Shown here: positions 1 through 8,475 of the stretch, one piece after another | How the letters are laid out: each line of letters starts with the position of its first letter | How positions within the stretch are numbered: the stretch's first letter is position 1 | Assembly (NCBI GenBank): GCA_040218045.1 | Contig: JAVJQA010000055.1 | Coordinates: 1-64,000, forward strand | Direction of reading: 5' to 3' | Length of the DNA stretch: 64,000 nt | Source of the DNA: Marinoscillum sp040218045 | GTDB lineage: Bacteria; Bacteroidota; Bacteroidia; Cytophagales; Cyclobacteriaceae | Program-made: the position numbers and the translations under genes | The notes under the pieces: generated by a model | Seen by the model: only the letters and a program-made list of their open reading frames with translations | The model's database searches: none | What the model was told of the DNA's origin: nothing

Positions 1-234
1 ATTGTTCGTGACCTGTACCTGCGTCATCGTGCTGTCAAAGTCCCCTACGCAGTAGTCCCACTCGTACAATACACCTCCCGTTATCGAGTGACTGATCGTT
101 AATGCCTCGTTCAAACAGATGCTGTCACGGGATAGGGTGAAGGAAGGTGAAGGGCATTGGGCATTGATTATGCTCGAAATAAGCATTACTAAAATAAATG
201 CGACAGAAAGACTAAATACCCTACTACTATTCAA
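1..234 (-). CDS. N-terminus of a secreted PKD-like surface protein (cut by window edge)
   Basis: Only the first 78 codons are present; the gene runs off the left edge. Reading the minus strand from a TTG at 234 gives a clear signal peptide (MNSSRVF, a hydrophobic stretch, then INAQ just before the mature part). The mature segment contains a YEWDYCVGDFDS-like stretch, which I associate with PKD-type modules in large Bacteroidota surface proteins exported by type IX secretion. An ATG at 186 is a possible internal start but would remove most of the signal peptide. It is divergent from wecE. Seen: signal peptide and open frame to the edge. Inferred: PKD/T9SS class. Confidence 0.6.
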   Translation of the reverse strand, partial: MNSSRVFSLSVAFILVMLISSIINAQCPSPSFTLSRDSICLNEALTISHSITGGVLYEWDYCVGDFDSTMTQVQVTNN

Positions 235-447
235 TGCGCTCTTCTTTATATTTCAGTGGTTAACCAATATGAATAACCGACCTAAAGCCTTTTCAGATAA
301 AACAAAGGCAATACAAATATCCCAATATTCAGAATGCTTATTTTACCTTACATCAAAGATAATTGGATTTAAACTCCAATTAATACGACTATTTGATAAC
401 AATCTGATGTAATTAGACTTAACGCTCAATCTGTTCGACCAATTTTC

Positions 448-476
448 TTGAATGCTAAACTTTCTTTATAATTTAG
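448..476 (+). promoter_or_regulatory. Candidate promoter for wecE
   Basis: A TTG at 448-450 is followed 18 nt later by TAATTTAG at 469-476, one change from the Bacteroidota -7 box TAnnTTTG. The box ends only 6 nt before the GTG start of wecE, which would make the message nearly leaderless. Seen: the two boxes. Inferred: promoter function. Confidence 0.25.
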
Positions 477-482
477 ACCAAC

Positions 483-1610
483 GTGATCCCTTTTAATAAG
501 CCATATATATCTGGAGAAGAGCTTAACTATGTCAAAGACTCAATCTTAAGGGGTAAAATATCCGGCAATGGGTATTATACTAAGGAGTGTCATCATTTTT
601 TTAAGGACTATTTTCCAGGTTCCAAGTGTTTACTCACAACCTCGTGTACAGACGCACTGGAAATGGCTGCTATTCTTGCCAATATCCAGACAAATGATGA
701 AGTGATTGTGCCATCATTTACATTTTGTTCTACAGCCAATGCATTCGCATTGAGAGGTGCCAAATTGGTTTTTTGTGATTCTCTAGCCGTTCATCCCAAT
801 ATTGACCCTGAAGATATCCGACATAAAATCACTTCCAAAACGAAAGCTATTGTAGTTGTACACTATGCCGGAATGACCTGCCAAATGGATGAAATCATGG
901 AGATCGTTAACGATCATCAATTAATTCTCATTGAAGATGCTGCACAAGCGATTGAATCCTTCTATAAAGGCAAACGTCTGGGCACATTCGGTCATTTAGC
1001 TGCATTCTCCTTCCATGAAACCAAAAACATCCAATGTGGGGAAGGTGGAATGCTGGTTGTGAATGATCCCAATTTATTTGAACGAAGCGAAATCATTTGG
1101 GAAAAAGGCACGAACAGAGCGGCCTTCAGCCGTGGAGAGGTATCCAAATACAATTGGGTAGACATTGGCTCTTCTTTTCTTCTCAGTGATTTAAATGCAG
1201 CTTACCTAAAGGCTCAGCTCGATAATTTGGGATTAATCCAATCAAAAAGAATAAGCTTATGGAAAAACTATGAAGCCGAACTCACTGAACTGCAAGAAAC
1301 TGGTGATCTTCAATTTATAAAGCAATTTTCTTTTGGTACAAACAACGCACACCTTTTCGGAATTCTTTGCATCGATGAAGTAACAAGAAATGCATTGATT
1401 GATCACCTGAGCAAGCATGGTATTTTAGCAGTCTTTCATTATTTACCCCTGCATAAAAGTCCATACTACCTATCCCAACATGCCGAAGAACATTTAAAAA
1501 ACGCTGATAGATTCTCCCAAACTATTGTACGGTTGCCTTTATATCCGGGACTTTCAGGGAAAGAACAGCAACTTGTTATTGAAGTTATTAAAATGTTTTA
1601 CCTAGGCTGA
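483..1610 (+). CDS. wecE: dTDP-4-amino-4,6-dideoxygalactose transaminase (WecE/RffA)
   Basis: PLP-dependent sugar aminotransferase of the DegT/DnrJ/EryC1 fold that converts dTDP-4-keto-6-deoxyglucose to a dTDP-4-amino-4,6-dideoxyhexose in the cytoplasm. At 375 aa it follows E. coli WecE nearly end to end: start MIPFNKP, SCTDALEMAA near residue 54, PSFTF near 77, EDAAQ at 151-155, and SFHETKN with the Schiff-base lysine at K181. The start is GTG at 483, fixed by the family's MIPFN amino end. It is the only plus-strand gene in this part of the locus and converges on a formyltransferase-like gene with 2 nt between stops. The pair suggests a 4-formamido-4,6-dideoxy sugar. The product could be the galacto or gluco epimer; the family match favours Fuc4N. 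Confidence 0.93.
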   Translation: MIPFNKPYISGEELNYVKDSILRGKISGNGYYTKECHHFFKDYFPGSKCLLTTSCTDALEMAAILANIQTNDEVIVPSFTFCSTANAFALRGAKLVFCDSLAVHPNIDPEDIRHKITSKTKAIVVVHYAGMTCQMDEIMEIVNDHQLILIEDAAQAIESFYKGKRLGTFGHLAAFSFHETKNIQCGEGGMLVVNDPNLFERSEIIWEKGTNRAAFSRGEVSKYNWVDIGSSFLLSDLNAAYLKAQLDNLGLIQSKRISLWKNYEAELTELQETGDLQFIKQFSFGTNNAHLFGILCIDEVTRNALIDHLSKHGILAVFHYLPLHKSPYYLSQHAEEHLKNADRFSQTIVRLPLYPGLSGKEQQLVIEVIKMFYLG

Positions 1611-1617
1611 TATCAGC
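1606..1617. repeat. 12-bp palindrome spanning two convergent stop codons
   Basis: GCTGATATCAGC is a perfect palindrome that contains the TGA of wecE (1608-1610) and the TGA of the convergent formyltransferase-like gene (1613-1615 on the minus strand). It is short and has no T-run, so it is a weak terminator candidate at most. Confidence 0.4.
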
Positions 1618-2503
1618 TAAACCTAACTCTTAATTTACTCAAAGGTAAAACCGACTCCTGCGTGTCTTCAGCAATGGCTTGGTTGATTTGCAATAAACCC
1701 TTGCCACATACAACTACCGGAAGCCCATTCTTTATAAATAGAACTTTACCAGGAGTTCTATTCTCAATTTCAACGTCCGGTAAAACATAAGCATCTAATA
1801 TTCTAATATTTATGCCACTTAGTGTGCTTTTTGCACCTTTATATGGATATCCAACAGCGTTAACAAACCGGATAATCGCTTGTGCATCCATAGCCCAATT
1901 GATTTTGTAATCATCTTCATCCCTCCACAAAGAATATGATGCTTTTGAATCATCTTGAGGGTGGCATAACAGGTCTTCATTTGAAATAATGGACTCCATC
2001 AAACTCAGGGTCAATTGAACATAGAGTTCCACAACCTTGTCTATTGCCTCTTGAATTTTTATTGGATAGCTGATCTCAATTTGAGCTTGACTTATTATAT
2101 CTCCTCGATCAAATTCTTCCGAACTCTTAATAGCCGATACCCCCAAAGAATTCTCTCCATTTATCAATTGGCTAACGAGGGGAGCAAAGCCTCTGTATTT
2201 TGGCAACAATGAGTCATGAAGGGTTATCAAAATCACCCGTTCATTTAACTCAATCATCCATCGCCATGAAATGGCCAAAGCATATGAAGTACTAATAACA
2301 TAGGAATCGTTACGATAACAAGTTTCTATTTGCCTTTTTTTGGCACATTTTTCAATGTCTTCAGAAAAGTCGTTAAGTACGGCATTATCTCTTCCAATAA
2401 CCACCAAGTCGATCACTTCGGTGCCATAGAAATCAATAATTCCCTTCAAAACCTTTAGCCCTTTTTCGGACATAAGAAATAATGTAATCTTTCCCTTACT
2501 CAA
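1613..2503 (-). CDS. Formyltransferase-family protein, probable sugar N-formyltransferase
   Basis: This 296-aa protein has the formyltransferase core shared by methionyl-tRNA formyltransferase, the ArnA amino domain and sugar N-formyltransferases. LHDSLLPKYRGFAPL lies at 95-109, and FDRGDIISQ at 131-139 carries the catalytic Asp (D132). The catalytic His is H96. The Asn that normally sits two residues before it (NxH) is Thr94 here. A C-terminal beta domain like that of Fmt appears to follow from about residue 200. Convergence with wecE suggests it formylates the 4-amino sugar with N10-formyl-tetrahydrofolate. It lies 3 nt downstream of the GT4 gene at 2507. Fold assignment is firm; substrate is inferred. 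Confidence 0.8.
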   Translation of the reverse strand: MSKGKITLFLMSEKGLKVLKGIIDFYGTEVIDLVVIGRDNAVLNDFSEDIEKCAKKRQIETCYRNDSYVISTSYALAISWRWMIELNERVILITLHDSLLPKYRGFAPLVSQLINGENSLGVSAIKSSEEFDRGDIISQAQIEISYPIKIQEAIDKVVELYVQLTLSLMESIISNEDLLCHPQDDSKASYSLWRDEDDYKINWAMDAQAIIRFVNAVGYPYKGAKSTLSGINIRILDAYVLPDVEIENRTPGKVLFIKNGLPVVVCGKGLLQINQAIAEDTQESVLPLSKLRVRFS

Positions 2504-2506
2504 TTT

Positions 2507-3778
2507 TTAATTTGTTGAATTCAATGATAACTCATTAAACAACCTTTGAAAGTTATTTAGGATTGTCTCTGGTGAGTAACTTTTCAATGCCAAATCTCTG
2601 CAATTTTCTGACATGTCTAAGTATTCCCCCTCTGAAAGATTCAAGAGCTTCAAAATGCCTTCAGCAAGTCCCTCAATGTCGCCTAAATCAGCAAGACAAC
2701 CTGTTTCATTCTCCCTGATTAAATCGGGAAGGACACCCATTTTAAACCCAACCACTGGAGTACCAGTCATCAAAGATTGATTCACCATCATTGGACCCGC
2801 ATCCTCAAGTGATGGACATAAATATAAATAAGATATATTGTACAGATCATTAAGATGGCTCGGATCCATATACCCAAGGACATGAACTTCCCCATTGTAA
2901 AGTTTTTCAAACTCATCTGAAGCGTTGCCAATTAGTAAAACCTCATAATCCTGATTTTGGGACCAAACATAATTCAATGCCTCTACAGCTTCTAAAATGC
3001 CCTTTCTCTTTTGTTTAAGAAAAGCTGCAGCTAACAAAACATACCTTTTATTAGCACCAAGACTCAAGTTCCGAGCTGCAGTTAGTCTTTTTATTGGCTG
3101 AAACACTTCATCATCCACTACCACAAACTGTTTCCACAAATGGACATTCTTAGTAATTCCAGAAGAAACGGCCATTTGGGTTAGGAATGACGAAACAGAG
3201 ACAACCGTATAGTCAGATTTCTGCAACAATTTACTTTTTTCTATATAAATGCTTCGGGCAATCCATTGTTGACTCAAAGTAATTATTGCGGGACAATCGT
3301 TGCAACCTGTCTTATAGTTGGTACATCTATTTGGATAATGGCACCCACCAGTGAATAGAGCAGCATCGGGGGGGATAAAAATTATTTTAGAACCAAATCG
3401 ATTATGCAACAGCTTAATAACTCTATTTGTAATAAAATCAGAAACCCAAAAGACCAGCACCACATCAGGTTTGAAGTCAATTTGTTTTTTAATCGTTCGG
3501 AACGTAGGAAATCTACTAGTTTTTAAATGTCCATAAAAGAAGTAATCTGGATCTGTTTTAATAGATTCAGTAGACTTAAACAATCTATACAAACGATCTA
3601 CCACCTTATGAAAAAAAGTTCTTTTATATGGTATGATGGTTTGTAAATCCTGGGTTTTCTCCTTCACATACATTCTTGAATCATACCCTGCATTCAGCAG
3701 TAGTTTATGAACCTCCACAGCGTAGAGTCCTGCACCGAGTCGATCGTGGGTAGAAAGAACGAGGATTTTAAGTGCCAT
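2507..3778 (-). CDS. GT4-type glycosyltransferase with four-cysteine insert
   Basis: This 423-aa protein is a GT-B retaining glycosyltransferase. The N-terminal domain begins with a Rossmann-like strand (ILVLSTHDRLGAGLYAVEV). Near residues 145-165 it has a cysteine cluster, GGCHYPNRC followed by TGCNDCP, which I associate with a GT4 subgroup in polysaccharide loci that reads TGGCHYxxxC. The C-terminal nucleotide-sugar site shows the usual PSLEDAGPMMVNQSLMTGTPVVGF stretch around residues 325-350, split here by family-typical spacing. It sits in the minus-strand run with the formyltransferase. Donor and acceptor cannot be read from sequence. Confidence 0.85.
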   Translation of the reverse strand: MALKILVLSTHDRLGAGLYAVEVHKLLLNAGYDSRMYVKEKTQDLQTIIPYKRTFFHKVVDRLYRLFKSTESIKTDPDYFFYGHLKTSRFPTFRTIKKQIDFKPDVVLVFWVSDFITNRVIKLLHNRFGSKIIFIPPDAALFTGGCHYPNRCTNYKTGCNDCPAIITLSQQWIARSIYIEKSKLLQKSDYTVVSVSSFLTQMAVSSGITKNVHLWKQFVVVDDEVFQPIKRLTAARNLSLGANKRYVLLAAAFLKQKRKGILEAVEALNYVWSQNQDYEVLLIGNASDEFEKLYNGEVHVLGYMDPSHLNDLYNISYLYLCPSLEDAGPMMVNQSLMTGTPVVGFKMGVLPDLIRENETGCLADLGDIEGLAEGILKLLNLSEGEYLDMSENCRDLALKSYSPETILNNFQRLFNELSLNSTN

Positions 3779-3817
3779 GATTTAGATGTTAAATTTCTTA
3801 ATACAGAAATTAACTTA

Positions 3818-5125
3818 CTAGCTCTTTTTACAAATCAATAATTTCCTCGGATGAGGATCAGAATCAACAACCTCAATTTCGTTGAAATAAATGGACAAAG
3901 AATCAATAAAATTATCAAGATTATACCATGGGAACCTTTCTACGTTCCATTGGGACACGTACTGATCTTCTTTGGGAATGAATTCAACTAGAGCATATTT
4001 CTTTGTATACTTTGATAATATCGATGAAAAGGTATCGAATCTGACAAATGCTTTAAACACAAGGTGATGTATTATCGCCAATGCCAGCACAACATCCGAA
4101 CTCAACCTCTCAAAAGAGCTCTTTTTCCCTAGGTTATAACCGTATGGATGAGATGGTACCAGAAAATCCAGCTTAAGGGGCAAAACAGGAAAGCTTTCTT
4201 TCTTAACAATTTGGTATAGTCGCTCAATGGAGACTTCATCTAGATCGAAACACACCACAGAAAAACCCATATTAGCTGCGAGCAAGCTAAACCAACCTTT
4301 ATTACCAGCCATGTCAAGCAAGGTTGCCCCTTTCGTTTTCTTTAATGCTTCGAAAACACATAATGCCTTTTTACTAAATGTGTTTTCAAATTTTGGATCC
4401 GGATTACCATGTTCAGGGTAATCTGTCCAATAACCCTTACTAATTTGCATATCCAGAGAAGCAACGTAATTCTCCAGATTTATTAATTTTTTATGAGTAG
4501 ACTTTTCTTTTCTATAACTCCAGTAAGCCTTAAGAGGCAAGTAGCATAGAGGTTTTTTCAAAAACATTTTTTTCAACCTCTCAATCGATGCTTCCAGGTA
4601 AATTGAAAAACCTAAATCATTAAACCCTTTGGATATTAACCACAAAGGAATAAGGTGATTAACCTGAAAACCTTGAAAATGAAATTCGGGTTTATTAGAG
4701 TTGAGTACTATGCTGCCAAAATCAATCCACATAGGTCGACCATTCACAAACTGGATATTTTCCGGCTCGGTGTCCTTTAACTTCAGCCCCTTTTTTTCCA
4801 ACAGAATAGAAAGGTTTAAATAAAGTAGTGCAGCGTCCTTGGCCATTCCACTAGTCCATTCTCTCCAGGTTGAGATAAACTGAATTTTCTCATGTTCTAA
4901 TACTAAGTCGAATCCTTGTATTGCAATATCTTTTGCAATCCAGGTTTTCACTAATCCGCAACTAAAGAGTTCTGATAATTCACCACTGCTCAATAATGTG
5001 GTGTATAAATCAACATAATCAGAGGAAATAGCCCTAAAAACCCTGTCTTCATAATGGAATACGATACCAGCCTGATCAACTACTGAGGCATCATCAACTT
5101 TTAACTCTAATAAATTCAACATCAT
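3818..5125 (-). CDS. Kinase-like domain fused to class I SAM methyltransferase
   Basis: This 435-aa protein has two parts. Residues about 1-140 resemble a protein-kinase-fold module: KDTEPENIQF (117-126) matches the kinase catalytic loop spacing DxxxxN, and IDFGS (134-138) matches the DFG metal site. FISTWREW and KDAALLYLNL precede it, a pattern I recall from NoeA-like methyltransferases. From about residue 250 there is a methyltransferase with motif I LLDMAGNKGWFS (269-280) and an acidic strand end CFDLDE. Its start codon overlaps the stop of the upstream exostosin-like gene (ATGA, 5122-5125). Two genes upstream lie wzt and wzm. Kinase plus methyltransferase next to an ABC exporter recalls chain terminators such as WbdD, with the domain order reversed. 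Activity of the kinase-like part is unproven. Confidence 0.75.
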   Translation of the reverse strand: MMLNLLELKVDDASVVDQAGIVFHYEDRVFRAISSDYVDLYTTLLSSGELSELFSCGLVKTWIAKDIAIQGFDLVLEHEKIQFISTWREWTSGMAKDAALLYLNLSILLEKKGLKLKDTEPENIQFVNGRPMWIDFGSIVLNSNKPEFHFQGFQVNHLIPLWLISKGFNDLGFSIYLEASIERLKKMFLKKPLCYLPLKAYWSYRKEKSTHKKLINLENYVASLDMQISKGYWTDYPEHGNPDPKFENTFSKKALCVFEALKKTKGATLLDMAGNKGWFSLLAANMGFSVVCFDLDEVSIERLYQIVKKESFPVLPLKLDFLVPSHPYGYNLGKKSSFERLSSDVVLALAIIHHLVFKAFVRFDTFSSILSKYTKKYALVEFIPKEDQYVSQWNVERFPWYNLDNFIDSLSIYFNEIEVVDSDPHPRKLLICKKS

Positions 5126-6147
5126 AATGACTCGATCAAATTCAAAAATCTCCTAGCTGTTGGTATTGGAGCATAATTCTCGTAAGCAAAATTCTTTGAA
5201 TTATGGCTTAAAGTTTCTAATTGATTGGTGCTAAGATCAACCAACTCAAATTTATCAATTGCTGTGGGCACATAATGTACGTAAGGTTGAGGTTGCACCG
5301 GGAGTACCAACCCCCAATCATCTAAATTTACATGGATAGGAATTGACTGGCTATACATTGACTCCCAAAATCGCCAGCTATCAAACTGTGTAATTGTATG
5401 TAAGGCTGGATGAATGAATAAATTATGCTTGTCAACTAATCTGTAAATAATGCTCTTGGCAATTCTTGGAAGTTGGGGTTTTATACTGAAATAGCCCCCA
5501 AATGCAAGACAAAATGTACTTGAATTTAATGTCTGGTAGTAAGAAGCACTGTGTCTCCTTCCTGTTTGAGCACAGTAACTTGGGTAGTCTTCATCGGGTT
5601 GGTAATCTTCAAATCCATTAATTTCTAATCCCGTATCTCTAATCATATGCACAAGTTTCGCTCTGAGCGGATGAAAAACTCGAAACGTGTCTAGTACGGT
5701 CGATGTAAAGGTCATTTCTTTCACTCCACTATTATCAATAGCATTGATTATCCGCTCAGTCAAACCAAAAGCCCATGGATAGACATTACCACCATACTTA
5801 AAATTTCTATTGTAATGTGCTTTAAGGTATAAATCAAATTTTGATAAACCAATCAAATCCATGCAGCCATAAGGGCCATCACATAAGTCCGTTACTACTC
5901 GCAGATTTGCAGTTATCTTTAAGGTATCATTTCGTGTGGCATAGTGATGCGAAAAGACCGCAACATCAAATGCTCTGTCATTATCCTGGGTAATGAGATA
6001 TTCCATTTTTTCTAAATCATACCAATAATCAATATTCCCAATAAAAGGAATCTCCAAAGCTCTTAACCCCTCCGCAAGTGCTACAATAGGATGTTGATAG
6101 CAATGTTTATCGATACTAAGAAAAGGCTCCAGAAAAAATTTTATCAT
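5122..6147 (-). CDS. Exostosin-like putative glycosyltransferase
   Basis: This 341-aa protein has no signal peptide and no membrane segment. Near residues 255-285 it reads DSWRFWESMYSQSIPIHV, which matches the pattern in exostosin/GT47-like enzymes where an SxRxWE stretch precedes a GxIPV-type loop in the donor site. The N-terminal half is not recognisable by eye. It lies between wzt and the kinase-like/methyltransferase gene, overlapping the latter by 4 nt, so co-translation is likely. Function as a glycosyltransferase rests on the motif and locus. Confidence 0.6.
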   Translation of the reverse strand: MIKFFLEPFLSIDKHCYQHPIVALAEGLRALEIPFIGNIDYWYDLEKMEYLITQDNDRAFDVAVFSHHYATRNDTLKITANLRVVTDLCDGPYGCMDLIGLSKFDLYLKAHYNRNFKYGGNVYPWAFGLTERIINAIDNSGVKEMTFTSTVLDTFRVFHPLRAKLVHMIRDTGLEINGFEDYQPDEDYPSYCAQTGRRHSASYYQTLNSSTFCLAFGGYFSIKPQLPRIAKSIIYRLVDKHNLFIHPALHTITQFDSWRFWESMYSQSIPIHVNLDDWGLVLPVQPQPYVHYVPTAIDKFELVDLSTNQLETLSHNSKNFAYENYAPIPTARRFLNLIESL

Positions 6148-6171
6148 GGCATTGTTGGCTTTTTCACATGG

Positions 6172-7404
6172 TTATCCTTGAACTTCATCCTCAATACTCC
6201 ATTGATTCCTTAACCAAATTCTGGTCATATTGTCTTCAAAAAATTTACCCGTTTCAAAAAAATCATCGTTTTTCACCTCAAGTGATACGACATTGCTTAT
6301 ATAATCCTGCATCACTCCGTTGCCATACAAGGCAATATTGATCGAATAATTACCCGGACTTAAGTATATCGGCTGAGTCTGACACTTTAGGGAACAATCA
6401 CGCACTATATCAATTGAGTCCCCAGAGACATCTGAGTCGAACCTTGCACAGCTTACACCTATATGATCATAGATTCCAACGATAACCCGGCTCTTGTAAG
6501 TAACCTTCTCTTCAATCGATATACCCAATTTGATTTCTAAATCAGAACCCACATAGACTTTGCCAGTTAGTTTATTCTTTTTATCAAAAATTTCAATTTG
6601 ATTAACCCTAATATCACCCTTTCCAATTCTAGAAGAGAAATCAACCCTTTGATTTCGATCTATTTTGAAATTGTTTTGATATTTTGAAATAATGTTGTCC
6701 ACATTAGCTTTCAAACTAAGTTCTCCTTCTTCGATTAACAATCCTTCACTGCATAAATTCCTTACAGCTCCAATATTATGGCTCACAAAAATCACAGTCC
6801 TTCCTTGCTTAGCTACTTCGTCCATCTTACCCAGGCATTTCTTCTGAAACTCTGCATCCCCAACAGCTAGCACCTCATCAATTATCAAGATTTCTGGCTC
6901 CAAATGAGCCGCCACGGAAAAAGCCAGCCTAACATACATACCCGATGAATAATGCTTTACCGGAGTATCAATGAATTTTTCAACCCCACTAAAAGCCACA
7001 ATTTCATCAAACTTGGATTTGATCTCAGATCGGGACATGCCCAAAATGGTACCATTAAGAAATATGTTTTCCCTGCCGGTAAGCTCCGGATGAAATCCAG
7101 TGCCTACCTCCAGTAAAGAAGAAACACGACCTTCCATCTCAAACCGGCCAGTGGTGGGGTGGGTGATTTTAGACAAAACTTTTAACAAGGTGCTCTTGCC
7201 AGCTCCATTCTTACCAATAATCCCTACAGCTTCACCTTTCTTGATTTCAAAAGACACATCTTTAAGCGCCCAAAACTCTGACTCATCAACATGATCTGAC
7301 TTGGCCCAAATGGAACGAAACCGTTCTCCAATCGTAGCATGACGTTGCTTACCTATGAGATACTTCTTTCCTAAACCTTCTACTCTAACTGCTATATCCG
7401 ACAT
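6172..7404 (-). CDS. wzt: Polysaccharide ABC exporter ATPase with C-terminal sugar-binding domain (Wzt)
   Basis: This 410-aa protein powers export of a finished undecaprenyl-linked glycan through Wzm. The ATPase half shows Walker A GKNGAGKST (64-72), the ABC signature HYSSGM (151-156), Walker B ILIIDEVL (172-179) and the switch histidine SHN near 209. Residues about 255-400 form an extra beta-rich domain like the Wzt carbohydrate-binding module, which in characterised systems recognises a modification at the non-reducing end of the chain. It lies 3 nt after wzm. The C-terminal domain implies that a chain-end mark exists here, and the neighbouring methyltransferase is the obvious candidate for making it. 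Confidence 0.92.
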   Translation of the reverse strand: MSDIAVRVEGLGKKYLIGKQRHATIGERFRSIWAKSDHVDESEFWALKDVSFEIKKGEAVGIIGKNGAGKSTLLKVLSKITHPTTGRFEMEGRVSSLLEVGTGFHPELTGRENIFLNGTILGMSRSEIKSKFDEIVAFSGVEKFIDTPVKHYSSGMYVRLAFSVAAHLEPEILIIDEVLAVGDAEFQKKCLGKMDEVAKQGRTVIFVSHNIGAVRNLCSEGLLIEEGELSLKANVDNIISKYQNNFKIDRNQRVDFSSRIGKGDIRVNQIEIFDKKNKLTGKVYVGSDLEIKLGISIEEKVTYKSRVIVGIYDHIGVSCARFDSDVSGDSIDIVRDCSLKCQTQPIYLSPGNYSINIALYGNGVMQDYISNVVSLEVKNDDFFETGKFFEDNMTRIWLRNQWSIEDEVQG

Positions 7405-7407
7405 ATT

Positions 7408-8241
7408 CTAAACAATATCAGCCATGACCCTTTCCATCTTCTTAAAGTAAAAAAGGCCAGTTACAAAAATGATCAACATGATACCAAATGAAATCAGCGC
7501 ATACCAATTGGTGAATGGCGTACCTAATATGGAAAACCTAAAACCCTCCACTATACCAGCCACAGGATTTAAATAGTAAATCACTGCGGCCCATTCAGGA
7601 ATCCTCTCAACAAGCAAATCCGCCGGATATGCAATGGGGGTAAGATATAAGCCAAACTGAACTGTAAATGGAATAATATGCTTAAAATCCCTGTACCTGA
7701 TGGTCAGCGTACTAAACCAAATGCCAAATGCAAGGGCGGACATGATGTTAGCTAAAAAAAAGACTGGCAGAAATATAATGTTTGAGGAGATCGGGTACTG
7801 GAAATAAATCATAATTCCAACCAAAATAGAAAAGACTATCGCATAGTCAATTAACCCAACAAATGCCTTGCCCAGTGGGATAACAAGCCTTGGAAAGTAA
7901 ATTTTCTTGATCATTCCCTGGGCACCAATAATAGAACTACCCGCCTGGCTCATCACAAACGAAAAATATGTCCATGCTGACATCCCCACTACTGCGAAAA
8001 CAGGATAAGGAATATCTCCAGTATCTATTTTGGCCGCCTTACCAAACACCAACGTGAATATAGTAAGGGTGGCCAGTGGCTGTAGAAAAGCCCAAATAAA
8101 ACCAAGGTAAGTCTGAGCATACCTCACTCTGAAATCTCGGTATGCCAGAATCAAAAACAAATCCTTGTACCTGATCAGTTCTTTAAGGTCAAGGCTGATT
8201 CCTTTTTTACTAGCGTCGACGATTGTTTTCATTCCAAACAA
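7408..8241 (-). CDS. wzm: Polysaccharide ABC exporter permease (Wzm)
   Basis: This 277-aa ABC-2 type permease has about six membrane segments. The N-terminal coupling stretch LKELIRYKDLFLILAYRDFR is followed by VRYAQTYLGFIWAFLQP, the conserved opening of O-antigen and teichoic-acid exporters. It forms the inner-membrane channel with Wzt. It appears to be the first gene of the minus-strand run 8241 to 1613, since a terminator separates it from the gene upstream at 8476. Confidence 0.92.
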   Translation of the reverse strand: MFGMKTIVDASKKGISLDLKELIRYKDLFLILAYRDFRVRYAQTYLGFIWAFLQPLATLTIFTLVFGKAAKIDTGDIPYPVFAVVGMSAWTYFSFVMSQAGSSIIGAQGMIKKIYFPRLVIPLGKAFVGLIDYAIVFSILVGIMIYFQYPISSNIIFLPVFFLANIMSALAFGIWFSTLTIRYRDFKHIIPFTVQFGLYLTPIAYPADLLVERIPEWAAVIYYLNPVAGIVEGFRFSILGTPFTNWYALISFGIMLIIFVTGLFYFKKMERVMADIV

Positions 8242-8420
8242 AACTAACTGATTCCGAGCGTTGCACAGATCTATTTAGTTTAAAGGTTCTTTTGCATCGA
8301 TAAATAGATGGGATGTGTAGATTGGAAGTAATGGGTATCATTTTAATTTTTATGCTAAGTTTTTGAAGGGTTAAGTGAGTACCAGAGGTCCTCTATAATA
8401 AAAAGGCAGTGGCTATAAAT

Positions 8421-8453
8421 AAAAAATGACCTCTCTAAACGGAAAGGTCATTT
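8421..8453 (-). terminator. Rho-independent terminator of the DUF6261-like gene
   Basis: Perfect 9-bp stem AAATGACCT (8424-8432) with AGGTCATTT (8445-8453) and a 12-nt loop. Read on the minus strand, it lies 22 nt after the stop of the gene at 8476 and is followed by a run of T. It separates that gene from wzm. Confidence 0.75.
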
Positions 8454-8475
8454 CAAGCTAAGATAGCACCCATAG

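Noticed and set aside
119..412. 97-codon plus-strand open frame before wecE
   Set aside because: Overlaps the opposite-strand signal-peptide gene, which has much better coding features.
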